From NCBI GenBank assembly GCA_017848115.1, contig JAGAKZ010000016.1:1-64000 (forward strand): a stretch of 64,000 bases of DNA, given 5' to 3'. The notes under the pieces were generated by a model. It saw only the letters and a program-made list of their open reading frames with translations. It searched no databases and was not told the origin of the DNA. Every line of letters begins with the position of its first letter. Positions within the stretch are counted from its first letter, which is position 1. This document shows positions 55,926-63,586 of this stretch, one piece after another. Both the position numbers and the translations under genes were made by a program. The DNA is from Oscillospiraceae bacterium. Lineage in GTDB: Bacteria; Bacillota; Clostridia; Oscillospirales; Ruminococcaceae.

Positions 55926-55962
55926 ATCTTAGCACGGATTACCTACCTTGTCAATAGGTAAT
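55926..55962 (-). promoter_or_regulatory. Operon B promoter with Rrf2-type operator
   Basis: Minus strand TTGACA (55954-55949), a 17-base spacer and TAAGAT (55931-55926). The -35 is enclosed by the inverted repeat ATTACCTA-n9-TAGGTAAT (55938-55962, 8 perfect base pairs). The same arrangement occurs at the operon A promoter. Confidence 0.8.
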
Positions 55963-56041
55963 TAACATTTTTTCCATTATTACCAAAAAAAAATTCCTGA
56001 AGTATACATATTAAGAGAAATTCACCATAAATTTAAACAGC

Positions 56042-56073
56042 AAAACCTCCTCATTCCAAACGAAACAAGGAGG
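56042..56073 (-). terminator. Terminator after the Rrf2 gene
   Basis: CCTCCT (56046-56051) with AGGAGG (56068-56073), and flanking A/T pairing, followed on the minus strand by TTTTG and a weak AT-rich tract. Confidence 0.6.
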
Positions 56074-56126
56074 CCGGGTTTTCTAGATATTCGGTTGTAA
56101 ATACTTATCAGTTTGTGGCTTGAAAT

Positions 56127-56549
56127 TCAGACTTCTGATTTTTGATTTCCATTCACCAAATCAGTGATGGTTATTCCGTCAAAATAACGGTTGGTTATAC
56201 GATAAAATTCGCTCCACATAGAAATAGTCTTGCAGGTTGAGCTTTTTCGGCACGGTTCCGCTTCACAGCCAAGACAAGCGACGGGAGCAAGGTCGCCCTC
56301 GGTAAGTCTTAGGATTTCACCCACCGTGCATTTTTCAGGAGAACGACTAAGCTTATATCCTCCGCCTTTTCCGTGTATCCCCTCCACAAGTCCGTTTTTT
56401 ACAAGAACGGGAAGTATTCTTTCAAGATATTTCAAGGAAATCTCCTGACGCTTTGCTACCTCCTTCATAGGTATATAGCTGTCAGTATTATGCTCCGCCA
56501 AGTCTATCATAACACGCAAAGCATAGCGTCCTCTTGTTGAAATCATCAT
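56127..56549 (-). CDS. Rrf2 family transcriptional regulator (CymR/IscR-like)
   Basis: 140 residues from ATG 56549 (GGAGG 11 bases upstream; ATG 56546 also possible). ISTRGRYALRVMIDLAEH, the winged-helix KRQEISLKYLERIL and GGGYKLSRSPEKCTVGEIL are the Rrf2 signature. Cysteines 92, 95, 100 and 106 (ACLGCEAEPC then STC) resemble the cluster-binding region of IscR. Lies between two sulfur/Fe-S operons whose promoters share an operator, so it probably controls both, sensing Fe-S or cysteine status. Own promoter with a half site. Confidence 0.9.
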   Translation of the reverse strand: MMISTRGRYALRVMIDLAEHNTDSYIPMKEVAKRQEISLKYLERILPVLVKNGLVEGIHGKGGGYKLSRSPEKCTVGEILRLTEGDLAPVACLGCEAEPCRKSSTCKTISMWSEFYRITNRYFDGITITDLVNGNQKSEV

Positions 56550-56609
56550 AGTTATAACTACCTCCTTTTCGACGTTCTCGGCAGCTTTGTATCGCAAAGC
56601 CTATTGTTT

Positions 56610-56645
56610 ATTACCTATTATACCACGACATTAGTAGGAAATCAA
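56610..56645 (-). promoter_or_regulatory. Rrf2 gene promoter with operator half site
   Basis: Minus strand TTGATT (56645-56640), a 17-base spacer and TATAAT (56622-56617). TAGGTAAT (56617-56610) overlaps the end of the -10, matching one arm of the operators of operons A and B; the second arm is not at the expected distance. This suggests weak autoregulation. Confidence 0.65.
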
Positions 56646-56648
56646 TCC

Positions 56649-57719
56649 TTAGTAAATTATTCCTCCGCCGAGAACGATATCTCCATCGTATAAAACAGCC
56701 GCTTGCCCAGGAGTTACGGCACGCTGTTCTTCGTCAAACACAAGCCGCACATTGCCGTTTTTCAGTGGTACGACTGCTGCCCATTGCTCCTGCTGACGAT
56801 AACGCACCTTGACTTTACAGCGGATTTTCTTATTGGGAGCAAATCCCGATATCCAGTTGAATTGGGTCACATCAGCTTCTTTCGAGTACAGCTCCTGCTT
56901 ATCACCGAGAACAACGGTATTATCGTCCGCATTGATTCTGCATACATACACAGGCTTTCCAAAGGATATGCCAAGATTACGCCGCTGACCGACGGTGTAA
57001 TTTATAATGCCGTTATGCGTTCCGAGTATATTTCCGTTTGTGTCAACAAAATTCCCCTCGGGATAGCTTCTGCCCGTGTATTGCCGTATAAAATCGGTGT
57101 AGCTGCCGCTTGTGACAAAGCAAATATCCTGACTGTCGTGCTTGTGCGCATTGCAGAAGCCGTTGTTTTCGGCAATTTTACGCACCTCAGGCTTCGTCAT
57201 TGCTCCCAGCGGGAAAAGCGTGTGTGCAAGCTGCTCCTGAGTCATCGTGTAGAGCATATAGCTCTGGTCTTTATTGTTGTCAACCGACTTTTTCAGAAGA
57301 TATTTTCCCGACTCGGTATCGTACTCAATCTGTGCATAATGCCCCGTAACAACATATTCACAGCCCAACTCCTTTGCACGCTGAAACAGCTTTTCAAATT
57401 TTAAATAGCGGTTACAGTCAATACAGGGGTTAGGCGTAATCCCGTTTTCATAAGCCGCAACAAATTTGTCCATTACACACTCACGGAAACGGTCAGAAAA
57501 GTTGAACACATAGTACGGAATATCAAGCTTCCGTGCAACACTTCGCGCGTCCTCTACATCATCAAGGGAACAGCAGGTATGCTCGCGTGTTACGCCTATA
57601 TCATCATTACGGAACAGCTTCATCGTTGTCCCGATACAGTCGTATCCCTGCTTTTTCATCAGATATGCGGCAACGCTTGAATCCACACCACCGCTCATAG
57701 CAATAATTGCTTTACTCAT
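56649..57719 (-). CDS. mnmA: tRNA-specific 2-thiouridylase MnmA (copy 2)
   Basis: 356 residues. PP-loop MSGGVDSSVA, the HTCCSLDDVEDAR motif, NPCIDCN and HDSQDICF cysteines, GQRRNLGISFGKP and RAVTPGQAAVLYDGD. It is roughly half identical by eye to the copy at 33.8 kb but keeps the CCS motif that copy lacks. Its start overlaps the nadA stop by 4 bases, placing it in one operon with the cysteine desulfurase and scaffold that would supply its sulfur. Confidence 0.95.
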   Translation of the reverse strand: MSKAIIAMSGGVDSSVAAYLMKKQGYDCIGTTMKLFRNDDIGVTREHTCCSLDDVEDARSVARKLDIPYYVFNFSDRFRECVMDKFVAAYENGITPNPCIDCNRYLKFEKLFQRAKELGCEYVVTGHYAQIEYDTESGKYLLKKSVDNNKDQSYMLYTMTQEQLAHTLFPLGAMTKPEVRKIAENNGFCNAHKHDSQDICFVTSGSYTDFIRQYTGRSYPEGNFVDTNGNILGTHNGIINYTVGQRRNLGISFGKPVYVCRINADDNTVVLGDKQELYSKEADVTQFNWISGFAPNKKIRCKVKVRYRQQEQWAAVVPLKNGNVRLVFDEEQRAVTPGQAAVLYDGDIVLGGGIIY

Positions 57720-58633
57720 TTTCCAAGCCTCAGCATTTCATCAATGCACTTTCTTGAATTTTCTATCAGAGTGTCGGACATTAATATTTCCTCTCCGCCT
57801 GTTCCGCATACACAGTTGTAAACGTCAATCAGGGTTGTCGCTTTCATATTGTGACATACGCAGTCCTTTGAAAGCGGAATAAATTTCTTGTCTGGACAGC
57901 TGAACTGCAAATGCTCAACAATGCTGTTTTCCGTGCCGATAATATAACTGCTGTTTTTGCCCTTTGCCGCATAATCCATAATTTCGGTGGTGCTGCCCAC
58001 AAAATCAGCCTGTGCCACAACCGATGGGTGACATTCGGGATGAACAAGCATAAGCGCCTCGGGATAAAGCTTTCGAGCCTTGTCGATGTCACGCTGATTG
58101 ATACGTAGATGCGTAGGACAACCGCCCCTTACAAGCTCAATATGCTTTTCGGGCACCTGCTTTGCTATCCAGTCACCGAGATTGCAGTCGGGGATGAACA
58201 GTATCTTGTCATTGTCGATATTGCGGATTATCTTCACCGCCGAGGAGGATGTAACGCACACATCGCAAAGCTGCTTTAACTCTGCTGTGGTATTGATGTA
58301 CGCTGCCACAGTGTAGTCGGACATCTCTGATTTAAGCTGCTCCATTATATCAAAGTCCATCTGCTCTGCCATAGGGCAGCCAGCCGATGGATTAGCAAGA
58401 ATAACCTTCTTTTCGGGGGACAGAATTTTCACTGTTTCCGCCATAAAGCGAACACCACACATAAGAATGGTGTCCGCTTCTGCCTGTGATGCCATTTGAC
58501 TAAGCCCGAAGGAATCGCCGATATAGTCAGCAACCTCCCATATATCCTGGCTCTGATAAGCGTGAGCAAGAATACAAATCTTTTTCTCTTTCTTGATTTT
58601 CAGGATTGAATCCTGCACTTCTCTTACTGTCAT
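57716..58633 (-). CDS. nadA: Quinolinate synthase
   Basis: 305 residues from ATG 58633, immediately after the nifU stop; no strong ribosome site, so coupling is likely. Makes quinolinate from iminoaspartate and dihydroxyacetone phosphate with a 4Fe-4S cluster. Probable cluster cysteines are Cys86 (NPSAGCPMAE), Cys172 (GGCPTHLR) and Cys258 or 260 (DCVCHNMK). It lies with the Fe-S assembly genes rather than with nadB-nadC 47 kb away. Confidence 0.95.
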   Translation of the reverse strand: MTVREVQDSILKIKKEKKICILAHAYQSQDIWEVADYIGDSFGLSQMASQAEADTILMCGVRFMAETVKILSPEKKVILANPSAGCPMAEQMDFDIMEQLKSEMSDYTVAAYINTTAELKQLCDVCVTSSSAVKIIRNIDNDKILFIPDCNLGDWIAKQVPEKHIELVRGGCPTHLRINQRDIDKARKLYPEALMLVHPECHPSVVAQADFVGSTTEIMDYAAKGKNSSYIIGTENSIVEHLQFSCPDKKFIPLSKDCVCHNMKATTLIDVYNCVCGTGGEEILMSDTLIENSRKCIDEMLRLGK

Positions 58634-58635
58634 AA

Positions 58636-59070
58636 TCAAGTACCACAGCAATGGTCACAATGCTCACAGTCAGGGAAAAGCTTCTTGTCGTAAGCAATAC
58701 CGTTCTTGTCGTAGTAATCCTTCAGCGCCGATTTGATTGCTTCCTCAGCAAGCACAGAGCAGTGGATTTTATGAGGCGGAAGTCCATCAAGCGCTTCAAC
58801 AACTGCCCTGTTTGTCAAAGCAAGTGCCTCGGAAACAGGCTTGCCCTTGATAAGCTCGGTTGCCATAGAGCTTGAAGCTATTGCGCTTCCGCAGCCGAAG
58901 GTTTCAAACTTAACGTCAGTGATAATATCGTTGTCGATTTTCAGATATATCTTCATAATGTCGCCGCATTTTGCGTTGCCCACCTCGCCGATACCGTCGG
59001 CATTTTCCATTGTGCCAACGTTACGGGGATTGCGGAAATGATCCATTACCTTTTCGCTGTATAAAGCCAT
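58636..59070 (-). CDS. nifU: Fe-S cluster scaffold IscU/NifU
   Basis: 144 residues. The three scaffold cysteines are Cys35 (NAKCGD), Cys60 (FGCGSAIASSSM) and Cys104 (KIHCSVLAEEA). A Cys/His-rich tail (DCEHCDHCCG) is typical of clostridial members. Receives sulfur from the NifS encoded 4 bases upstream and passes clusters to enzymes such as the NadA encoded next. AAAGGA precedes the ATG. Confidence 0.96.
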   Translation of the reverse strand: MALYSEKVMDHFRNPRNVGTMENADGIGEVGNAKCGDIMKIYLKIDNDIITDVKFETFGCGSAIASSSMATELIKGKPVSEALALTNRAVVEALDGLPPHKIHCSVLAEEAIKSALKDYYDKNGIAYDKKLFPDCEHCDHCCGT

Positions 59071-59074
59071 AGTT

Positions 59075-60268
59075 TTATCCTTTCAATACAAATGGTTTTC
59101 TGCCGTTTATCATATCGTTCCATATCGGAGAAATACCACGCAGGTACTCCACAACTTCTTTTACCGACTTGATAATGTATTCAACTTCTTCGTCAGTATT
59201 TTCCTCTGACAACGTAAGACGAAGTGAGCCGTGAGCAATTTCGTGTGGTCTGCCGATTGCAAGAAGAACGTGACTTGGGTCAAGTGAGCCGCTTGTGCAG
59301 GCCGACCCCGACGAAGCACATATACCCTTGTCGTCAAGGAGCAGAAGCAGGCTTTCGCCTTCAATACCCTCGAAGCAAAAATGCACATTTCCCGCAAGGC
59401 GGCTGTACCTGTCACCGTTGAGTATGCTGTGCGGAATTTTCGAAAGTCCCGCAATGAGTTTGTCACGCATTTTTGCAAGCTTCAGGCTGTTGCTGTCAAT
59501 TTTTGTAATAGCTTCTTCCAAGGCAACAGTCATACCCATTATCGCAGGAATATTTTCAGTGCCGCCGCGCTTTCCTCTTTCCTGTGCACCGCCCTCGATG
59601 AGATTTGTCAGCACTATACCCTTTGTTGTGTAAAGCACTCCAACACCTTTAGGACCGTGGAACTTGTGCGCCGAAAGAGACAGCATATCAATATTCTGCT
59701 CACGGACGTTGATGTGAAGATGCCCCGCCGCCTGAACAGCGTCGGTGTGGAAAATTACGCCATGCTTTTTGCAGACCCCACCGATTTCTTTTATCGGCTG
59801 AACCGAGCCGATTTCGTTGTTTGCATACATAATCGTCACAAGACAGGTATCTTCACGAATTGCGCTTTCAACCTGTTCGGGAGTAATCATGCCGTTTTCG
59901 TGAACGTCAAGAAGAGTAACCTCAAAGCCCTCCTTTTCAAGCCTGTTAAGCGTGTGGAGAACAGCGTGGTGCTCGAAAGCTGTGGAAATGATATGCTTCT
60001 TTCCTTTCTTTTCACCAAGCCGCGCCGCCGAAACGATTGCCTGATTGTCAGCCTCGCTTCCGCCTGAGGTAAAGGTTATCTCCCTTGCCTCACAGCCGAG
60101 CAGCTTTGCCACGCGTTCTCTTGCGTCTGAAAGAGCCTCGTTTGCACGCTGACCTACAGAGTGCAGGCTTGATGGATTGCCATAAATTTCGTCCATATAT
60201 GGCAGCATGGCATCTATTGCCGTTTTGCTAATTCTGGTTGTTGCCGCATTGTCTACATATATCTGCAT
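59075..60268 (-). CDS. nifS: Cysteine desulfurase NifS
   Basis: 397 residues. PLP lysine Lys202 in SLSAHKFHGPKG, persulfide Cys324 in SSGSACTSGSL, and the N-terminal YVDNAATT. It takes sulfur from cysteine for Fe-S clusters (NifU) and tRNA thiolation (MnmA), both encoded downstream. AAGGAG precedes the ATG. Confidence 0.97.
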   Translation of the reverse strand: MQIYVDNAATTRISKTAIDAMLPYMDEIYGNPSSLHSVGQRANEALSDARERVAKLLGCEAREITFTSGGSEADNQAIVSAARLGEKKGKKHIISTAFEHHAVLHTLNRLEKEGFEVTLLDVHENGMITPEQVESAIREDTCLVTIMYANNEIGSVQPIKEIGGVCKKHGVIFHTDAVQAAGHLHINVREQNIDMLSLSAHKFHGPKGVGVLYTTKGIVLTNLIEGGAQERGKRGGTENIPAIMGMTVALEEAITKIDSNSLKLAKMRDKLIAGLSKIPHSILNGDRYSRLAGNVHFCFEGIEGESLLLLLDDKGICASSGSACTSGSLDPSHVLLAIGRPHEIAHGSLRLTLSEENTDEEVEYIIKSVKEVVEYLRGISPIWNDMINGRKPFVLKG

Positions 60269-60289
60269 TGTTTTATCTCCTTATAGGAA

Positions 60290-60823
60290 TCATGTTCGTA
60301 ACACCTTTTTATCAAACAGCTCCACGAGCTTGCATTTCCAACAAAGTATCATACCGAATACAGCGCCCACGGCTGCTTGCAATATCTGATAGGGTAGCTT
60401 TATGACAGCATATTCGGGTGTGCTGTAAATGAAGGCTCTGCCGAGAGAATAGCCAACTACCATAATGACCGCACCAAGCACTACACCTATCCCCGATGCA
60501 ATAACAGGATGCTTTTTGAGCACATAGTGCGAGAACACGGAGATGACAACCGCCTGTAAGCCATGAGTTACCAGAGATACAAACATCGGCAGAGGATAAA
60601 AGAAAAAATCTCCTAAAAACGCACCTACACCTCCTACCACAAAGGCGGCAAACGGATCCAGTATGATCGCAGCGGTACAGATAATAATATCATTCAGATA
60701 TAAATGACCGCCGGGAACAGGAACACCAAATGAGCTCATTGCCACATTAAGCGCCATAAAAACTGCGGTGATGCAAAGCCAATATGTAGTTCGCCTAGGC
60801 CTATGTTTTCTATCAGTTGACAT
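60290..60823 (-). CDS. ECF transporter S component-like membrane protein
   Basis: 177 residues from ATG 60823 (AAAGGAAG about 10 bases upstream); the open frame extends upstream through the cysK 3' region without another good start. Five to six hydrophobic helices, with YLNDIIICTAAIILDPFAAFVVGGVGAFLGDFFFY typical of substrate-binding S components of vitamin (ECF) importers. The substrate is unknown; the position between cysK and nifS suggests a sulfur-containing compound or a cofactor. It would use energising subunits encoded elsewhere. Confidence 0.8.
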   Translation of the reverse strand: MSTDRKHRPRRTTYWLCITAVFMALNVAMSSFGVPVPGGHLYLNDIIICTAAIILDPFAAFVVGGVGAFLGDFFFYPLPMFVSLVTHGLQAVVISVFSHYVLKKHPVIASGIGVVLGAVIMVVGYSLGRAFIYSTPEYAVIKLPYQILQAAVGAVFGMILCWKCKLVELFDKKVLRT

Positions 60824-60844
60824 AACGCTAAACTTCCTTTCTTC

Positions 60845-60875
60845 AAAAAACCGCCGCCTTGAAAAAGACAGCGGT
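60845..60875 (-). terminator. Hairpin between cysK and the ECF gene
   Basis: On the minus strand ACCGCTGTC (60875-60867) pairs with GGCGGCGGT (60858-60850), 9 bp with G-U pairs, then TTTTTTG. An internal terminator that would lower expression of the genes from the ECF component onward. Confidence 0.7.
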
Positions 60876-60884
60876 GTAAAGATT

Positions 60885-61817
60885 TTATTCAGCAAAAAGC
60901 AGCGTGGAAAGATATCTGTCGCCCGTATCAGGGAGAAGCACAACAATATTCTTTCCCGCGTTTTCAGGACGCTTTGCAAGCTCTATTGCCGCCCACGCCG
61001 CCGCACCTGAGGAAATTCCCACAAGCACTCCTTCGCCTCTTCCGATGAGTCTGCCTGTTTCAAAAGCATCCTCGTTTGTTACGGGGATAATTTCATCGTA
61101 AATCTGTGTGTTCAGCACCTCGGGAACGAAGCCTGCACCGATACCCTGAATTTTATGCGGACCTGCCACACCCGTCGAAAGCACAGCCGAAGCCGCAGGC
61201 TCAACCGCCACGATTTTCACGTCGGGATTTTTGGACTTCAGATATTCGCCTACGCCTGTTATAGTGCCGCCTGTGCCGACGCCTGCTACAAAAATATCAA
61301 CTTTTCCGTCGGTATCCTCCCAGATTTCGGGGCCTGTTGTTTCAACGTGCGCCTTGGGGTTTGCAGGGTTGGTAAATTGGGACGGAATAAAGCTGTTGGG
61401 AATTTCCTTTGCAAGCTCCTCCGCCTTTGCAATTGCGCCCTTCATTCCCTTTGCGCCCTCGGTAAGAACAAGCTCTGCACCGTATGCCTTCATAAGCTGT
61501 CTGCGTTCAACGGACATCGTTTCGGGCATTACTATAATAATTCTGTACCCCCTTGCCGCCGCAACAGCCGCAAGTCCGATACCCGTGTTGCCCGAGGTCG
61601 GCTCAATGATTACCGAGTCGGGAGTAAGATTTCCGCTTGCTTCCGCGTCGTCAATCATAGCCTTTGCAATTCTGTCCTTGACCGAGCCTGCCGGGTTGAA
61701 GTACTCAAGCTTAGCGAGAATTTTCGACTTTAGTCCCAGATTTTTTTCAATGTGTGTAAGTTCAAGCAGTGGTGTTCTGCCGATTAACTGGTCAGCTGAT
61801 GTATAAATATTAGACAT
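60885..61817 (-). CDS. cysK: Cysteine synthase (O-acetylserine sulfhydrylase)
   Basis: 310 residues, full length. PLP lysine Lys47 in [24 protein letters not shown] substrate loop, [12 protein letters not shown] phosphate loop and [13 protein letters not shown] at the C-terminus. Makes cysteine from O-acetylserine and sulfide. AGGGAG precedes the ATG. In operon A with metY. Confidence 0.97.
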   Translation of the reverse strand: MSNIYTSADQLIGRTPLLELTHIEKNLGLKSKILAKLEYFNPAGSVKDRIAKAMIDDAEASGNLTPDSVIIEPTSGNTGIGLAAVAAARGYRIIIVMPETMSVERRQLMKAYGAELVLTEGAKGMKGAIAKAEELAKEIPNSFIPSQFTNPANPKAHVETTGPEIWEDTDGKVDIFVAGVGTGGTITGVGEYLKSKNPDVKIVAVEPAASAVLSTGVAGPHKIQGIGAGFVPEVLNTQIYDEIIPVTNEDAFETGRLIGRGEGVLVGISSGAAAWAAIELAKRPENAGKNIVVLLPDTGDRYLSTLLFAE

Positions 61818-61837
61818 AGTAATTATCTCCCTAAAAT

Positions 61838-63121
61838 TTATTTTAATGCGTTAAAACCATGTTCAAGGTCTGCGATAATATCGTCAATATGCTCGGTACC
61901 GATGGAAAGTCTGATTGTGTTTGGCTTGATGTCCTGTTCGGCAAGTTCCTCCTCGGTAAGCTGACTGTGAGTGGTCGTCGCAGGGTGGATAACGAGAGAT
62001 TTTGAATCAGCAACATTCGCAAGAAGCGAGAAAATTTGCAGGCTGTCGATAAACTTGTGCGCCTCTTTTACTCCGCCTTTGATTTCAAAGGTAAAGATTG
62101 AACCACCGCCGTTTGGGAAGTATTTCTCATACAGCTTGTGGTTGGGGTGCTCAGCAAGTGAAGGATGGTTGACCTTTTCAACCTGCGAATGATTTTTCAG
62201 GAACTCAACAACCTTCTTCGTATTCTCAGCGTGTCTGTCAAGACGGAGAGAAAGCGTTTCAACGCCCTGTAAAAGCAGAAATGCGTTGAACGGAGAAAGG
62301 GTTGCACCCGTGTCACGGAGCAAAATTGCTCTGATGTAAGTAACGAACGCCGCCGCGCCGACTGCCTTTGTAAAGGATACTCCGTGGTAGCTTGGGTTCG
62401 GAGCAGCGATTGCAGGATAATTTCCGCTTGCCTCCCAGTCAAATTTACCCGAATCAACGATGATACCGCCGAGAGTTGTACCGTGACCGCCGATAAATTT
62501 TGTTGCGGAGTGAACGACGATATCTGCACCGTGTTCAATAGGTCGGATAAGGTAAGGTGTACCGAAGGTATTGTCAACTACAAGAGGAAGACCGTGCTTG
62601 TGAGCAAGCTCAGCAAGAGCGTCAATGTCGGGAATATCACTGTTAGGATTGCCGAGGGTTTCAATGTAGATTGCTCTTGTGTTGTCCTTTATTGCCGCTT
62701 CAACTTCAGCTAAATCGTGGATATTCACAAAGCTTGCTGTAATTCCGAAGTTTGGGAGTGTGTGCGCAAGCAGGTTATAGCTTCCGCCGTAGATGGATTT
62801 CTGTGCAACAATGTGACCGCCGTTCTGTGCAAGAGCCTGAATTGTGTAGGTGATAGCCGCCGCTCCCGAAGCAAGTGCAAGCGCCGCAACGCCACCTTCA
62901 AGTGCTGCAATACGCTTTTCAAAAACATCCTGTGTGGAATTTGTGAGTCTGCCGTAGATGTTGCCTGCATCTGCAAGACCGAAGCGTGCGGCAGCGTGTT
63001 CGCAGTTGCGGAAAACGTAGGATGTAGTCTGATAAATCGGTACTGCTCTGGAATCTGTTGCGGGGTCGGCTGTTTCCTGTCCAACGTGAAGCTGGAGTGT
63101 TTCAAATTTATAGTTTGCCAT
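61838..63121 (-). CDS. metY: O-acetylhomoserine sulfhydrylase
   Basis: 427 residues of the Cys/Met-metabolism PLP family. PLP lysine Lys208 in [13 protein letters not shown]; the N-terminal ETLQLHVGQ and the [22 protein letters not shown] region are typical of MetY rather than MetB/MetC. Makes homocysteine from O-acetylhomoserine and sulfide. First structural gene of operon A, 51 bases after the leader peptide. Confidence 0.95.
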   Translation of the reverse strand: MANYKFETLQLHVGQETADPATDSRAVPIYQTTSYVFRNCEHAAARFGLADAGNIYGRLTNSTQDVFEKRIAALEGGVAALALASGAAAITYTIQALAQNGGHIVAQKSIYGGSYNLLAHTLPNFGITASFVNIHDLAEVEAAIKDNTRAIYIETLGNPNSDIPDIDALAELAHKHGLPLVVDNTFGTPYLIRPIEHGADIVVHSATKFIGGHGTTLGGIIVDSGKFDWEASGNYPAIAAPNPSYHGVSFTKAVGAAAFVTYIRAILLRDTGATLSPFNAFLLLQGVETLSLRLDRHAENTKKVVEFLKNHSQVEKVNHPSLAEHPNHKLYEKYFPNGGGSIFTFEIKGGVKEAHKFIDSLQIFSLLANVADSKSLVIHPATTTHSQLTEEELAEQDIKPNTIRLSIGTEHIDDIIADLEHGFNALK

Positions 63122-63172
63122 AATATTTATTTCCTTTCATCGTTAAAGTATGTTTTAAATGTTTTATTTTCG

Positions 63173-63241
63173 TCAAAAACATCGACACATTCGCCCGAAG
63201 CGGAAATTGGCTCTTACGAGTTGTTCAAATATATTTTTCAT
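63173..63241 (-). CDS. Conserved leader peptide of operon A
   Basis: 22 codons, ATG 63241 to TGA 63173, with AGGAG 8 bases upstream. It starts MKNI and continues FEQLVRANFRFGRMCRCF. It shares FE-x-LVRANFRFGRM with the operon B leader and differs from it at synonymous third positions, but adds CRC-F at the end. It is the first ORF after the operon A promoter; no terminator hairpin is visible between it and metY, so any control would act on translation, RNA stability or Rho. I know of no description of it. Confidence 0.75.
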   Translation of the reverse strand: MKNIFEQLVRANFRFGRMCRCF

Positions 63242-63276
63242 TCGTTTAACTCCTATCTATGTAGTAGGTTGATGTT

Positions 63277-63313
63277 ATAATACCACATTTTACCCACCTT
63301 GTCAATAGGTAAA
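63277..63313 (-). promoter_or_regulatory. Operon A promoter with Rrf2-type operator
   Basis: Minus strand TTGACA (63305-63300), a 17-base spacer and TATTAT (63282-63277). The -35 lies in an imperfect inverted repeat TTTACCCA-n9-TAGGTAAA (63289-63313, 7 of 8 pairs) with the same 9-base centre as in operon B; the two sites share CTTGTCAATAGGTAA. The rest of the gap 63314-63513 shows nothing else. Confidence 0.8.
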
Positions 63314-63513
63314 TGAAAATTTTTTTGCGTAAAAAACTTCCTCCTTCTGTATGTGGTGGTTACCTTTGTATTATTGATGAATTTCACAAAATCATAAATC
63401 TGCTTGGGTTTGTGCACAATGAGAATTAATCATATGCTTGCTGTCAACGGGAACAAAAATAAGGTTTGATGACTTTTTCAAAAGAAAAAAATTCTATTGC
63501 TTCTAAAAGACAT

Positions 63514-63565
63514 TGACAAGCGAATCAGTATTTGCTATAATAAAGGTGACCAAACGGTCACCTTT
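63514..63565 (+). promoter_or_regulatory. Promoter and palindromic operator of the TetR gene
   Basis: TTGACA (63514-63519), a 17-base spacer and TATATA (63537-63542). A perfect 10-base inverted repeat, AAAGGTGACC and GGTCACCTTT around AAAC (63542-63565), overlaps the end of the -10 and the start site. This is a typical autoregulatory TetR operator position. Confidence 0.8.
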
Positions 63566-63586
63566 ATACTTTTTATGGAGGGCACA

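Noticed and set aside
63173..63241. S-box (SAM-I) or T-box riboswitch in the metY leader.
   Set aside because: The leader from the start site to metY is only about 150 bases, without the S-box core pattern, a T-box sequence or a terminator; the conserved part is better explained as a coding ORF.
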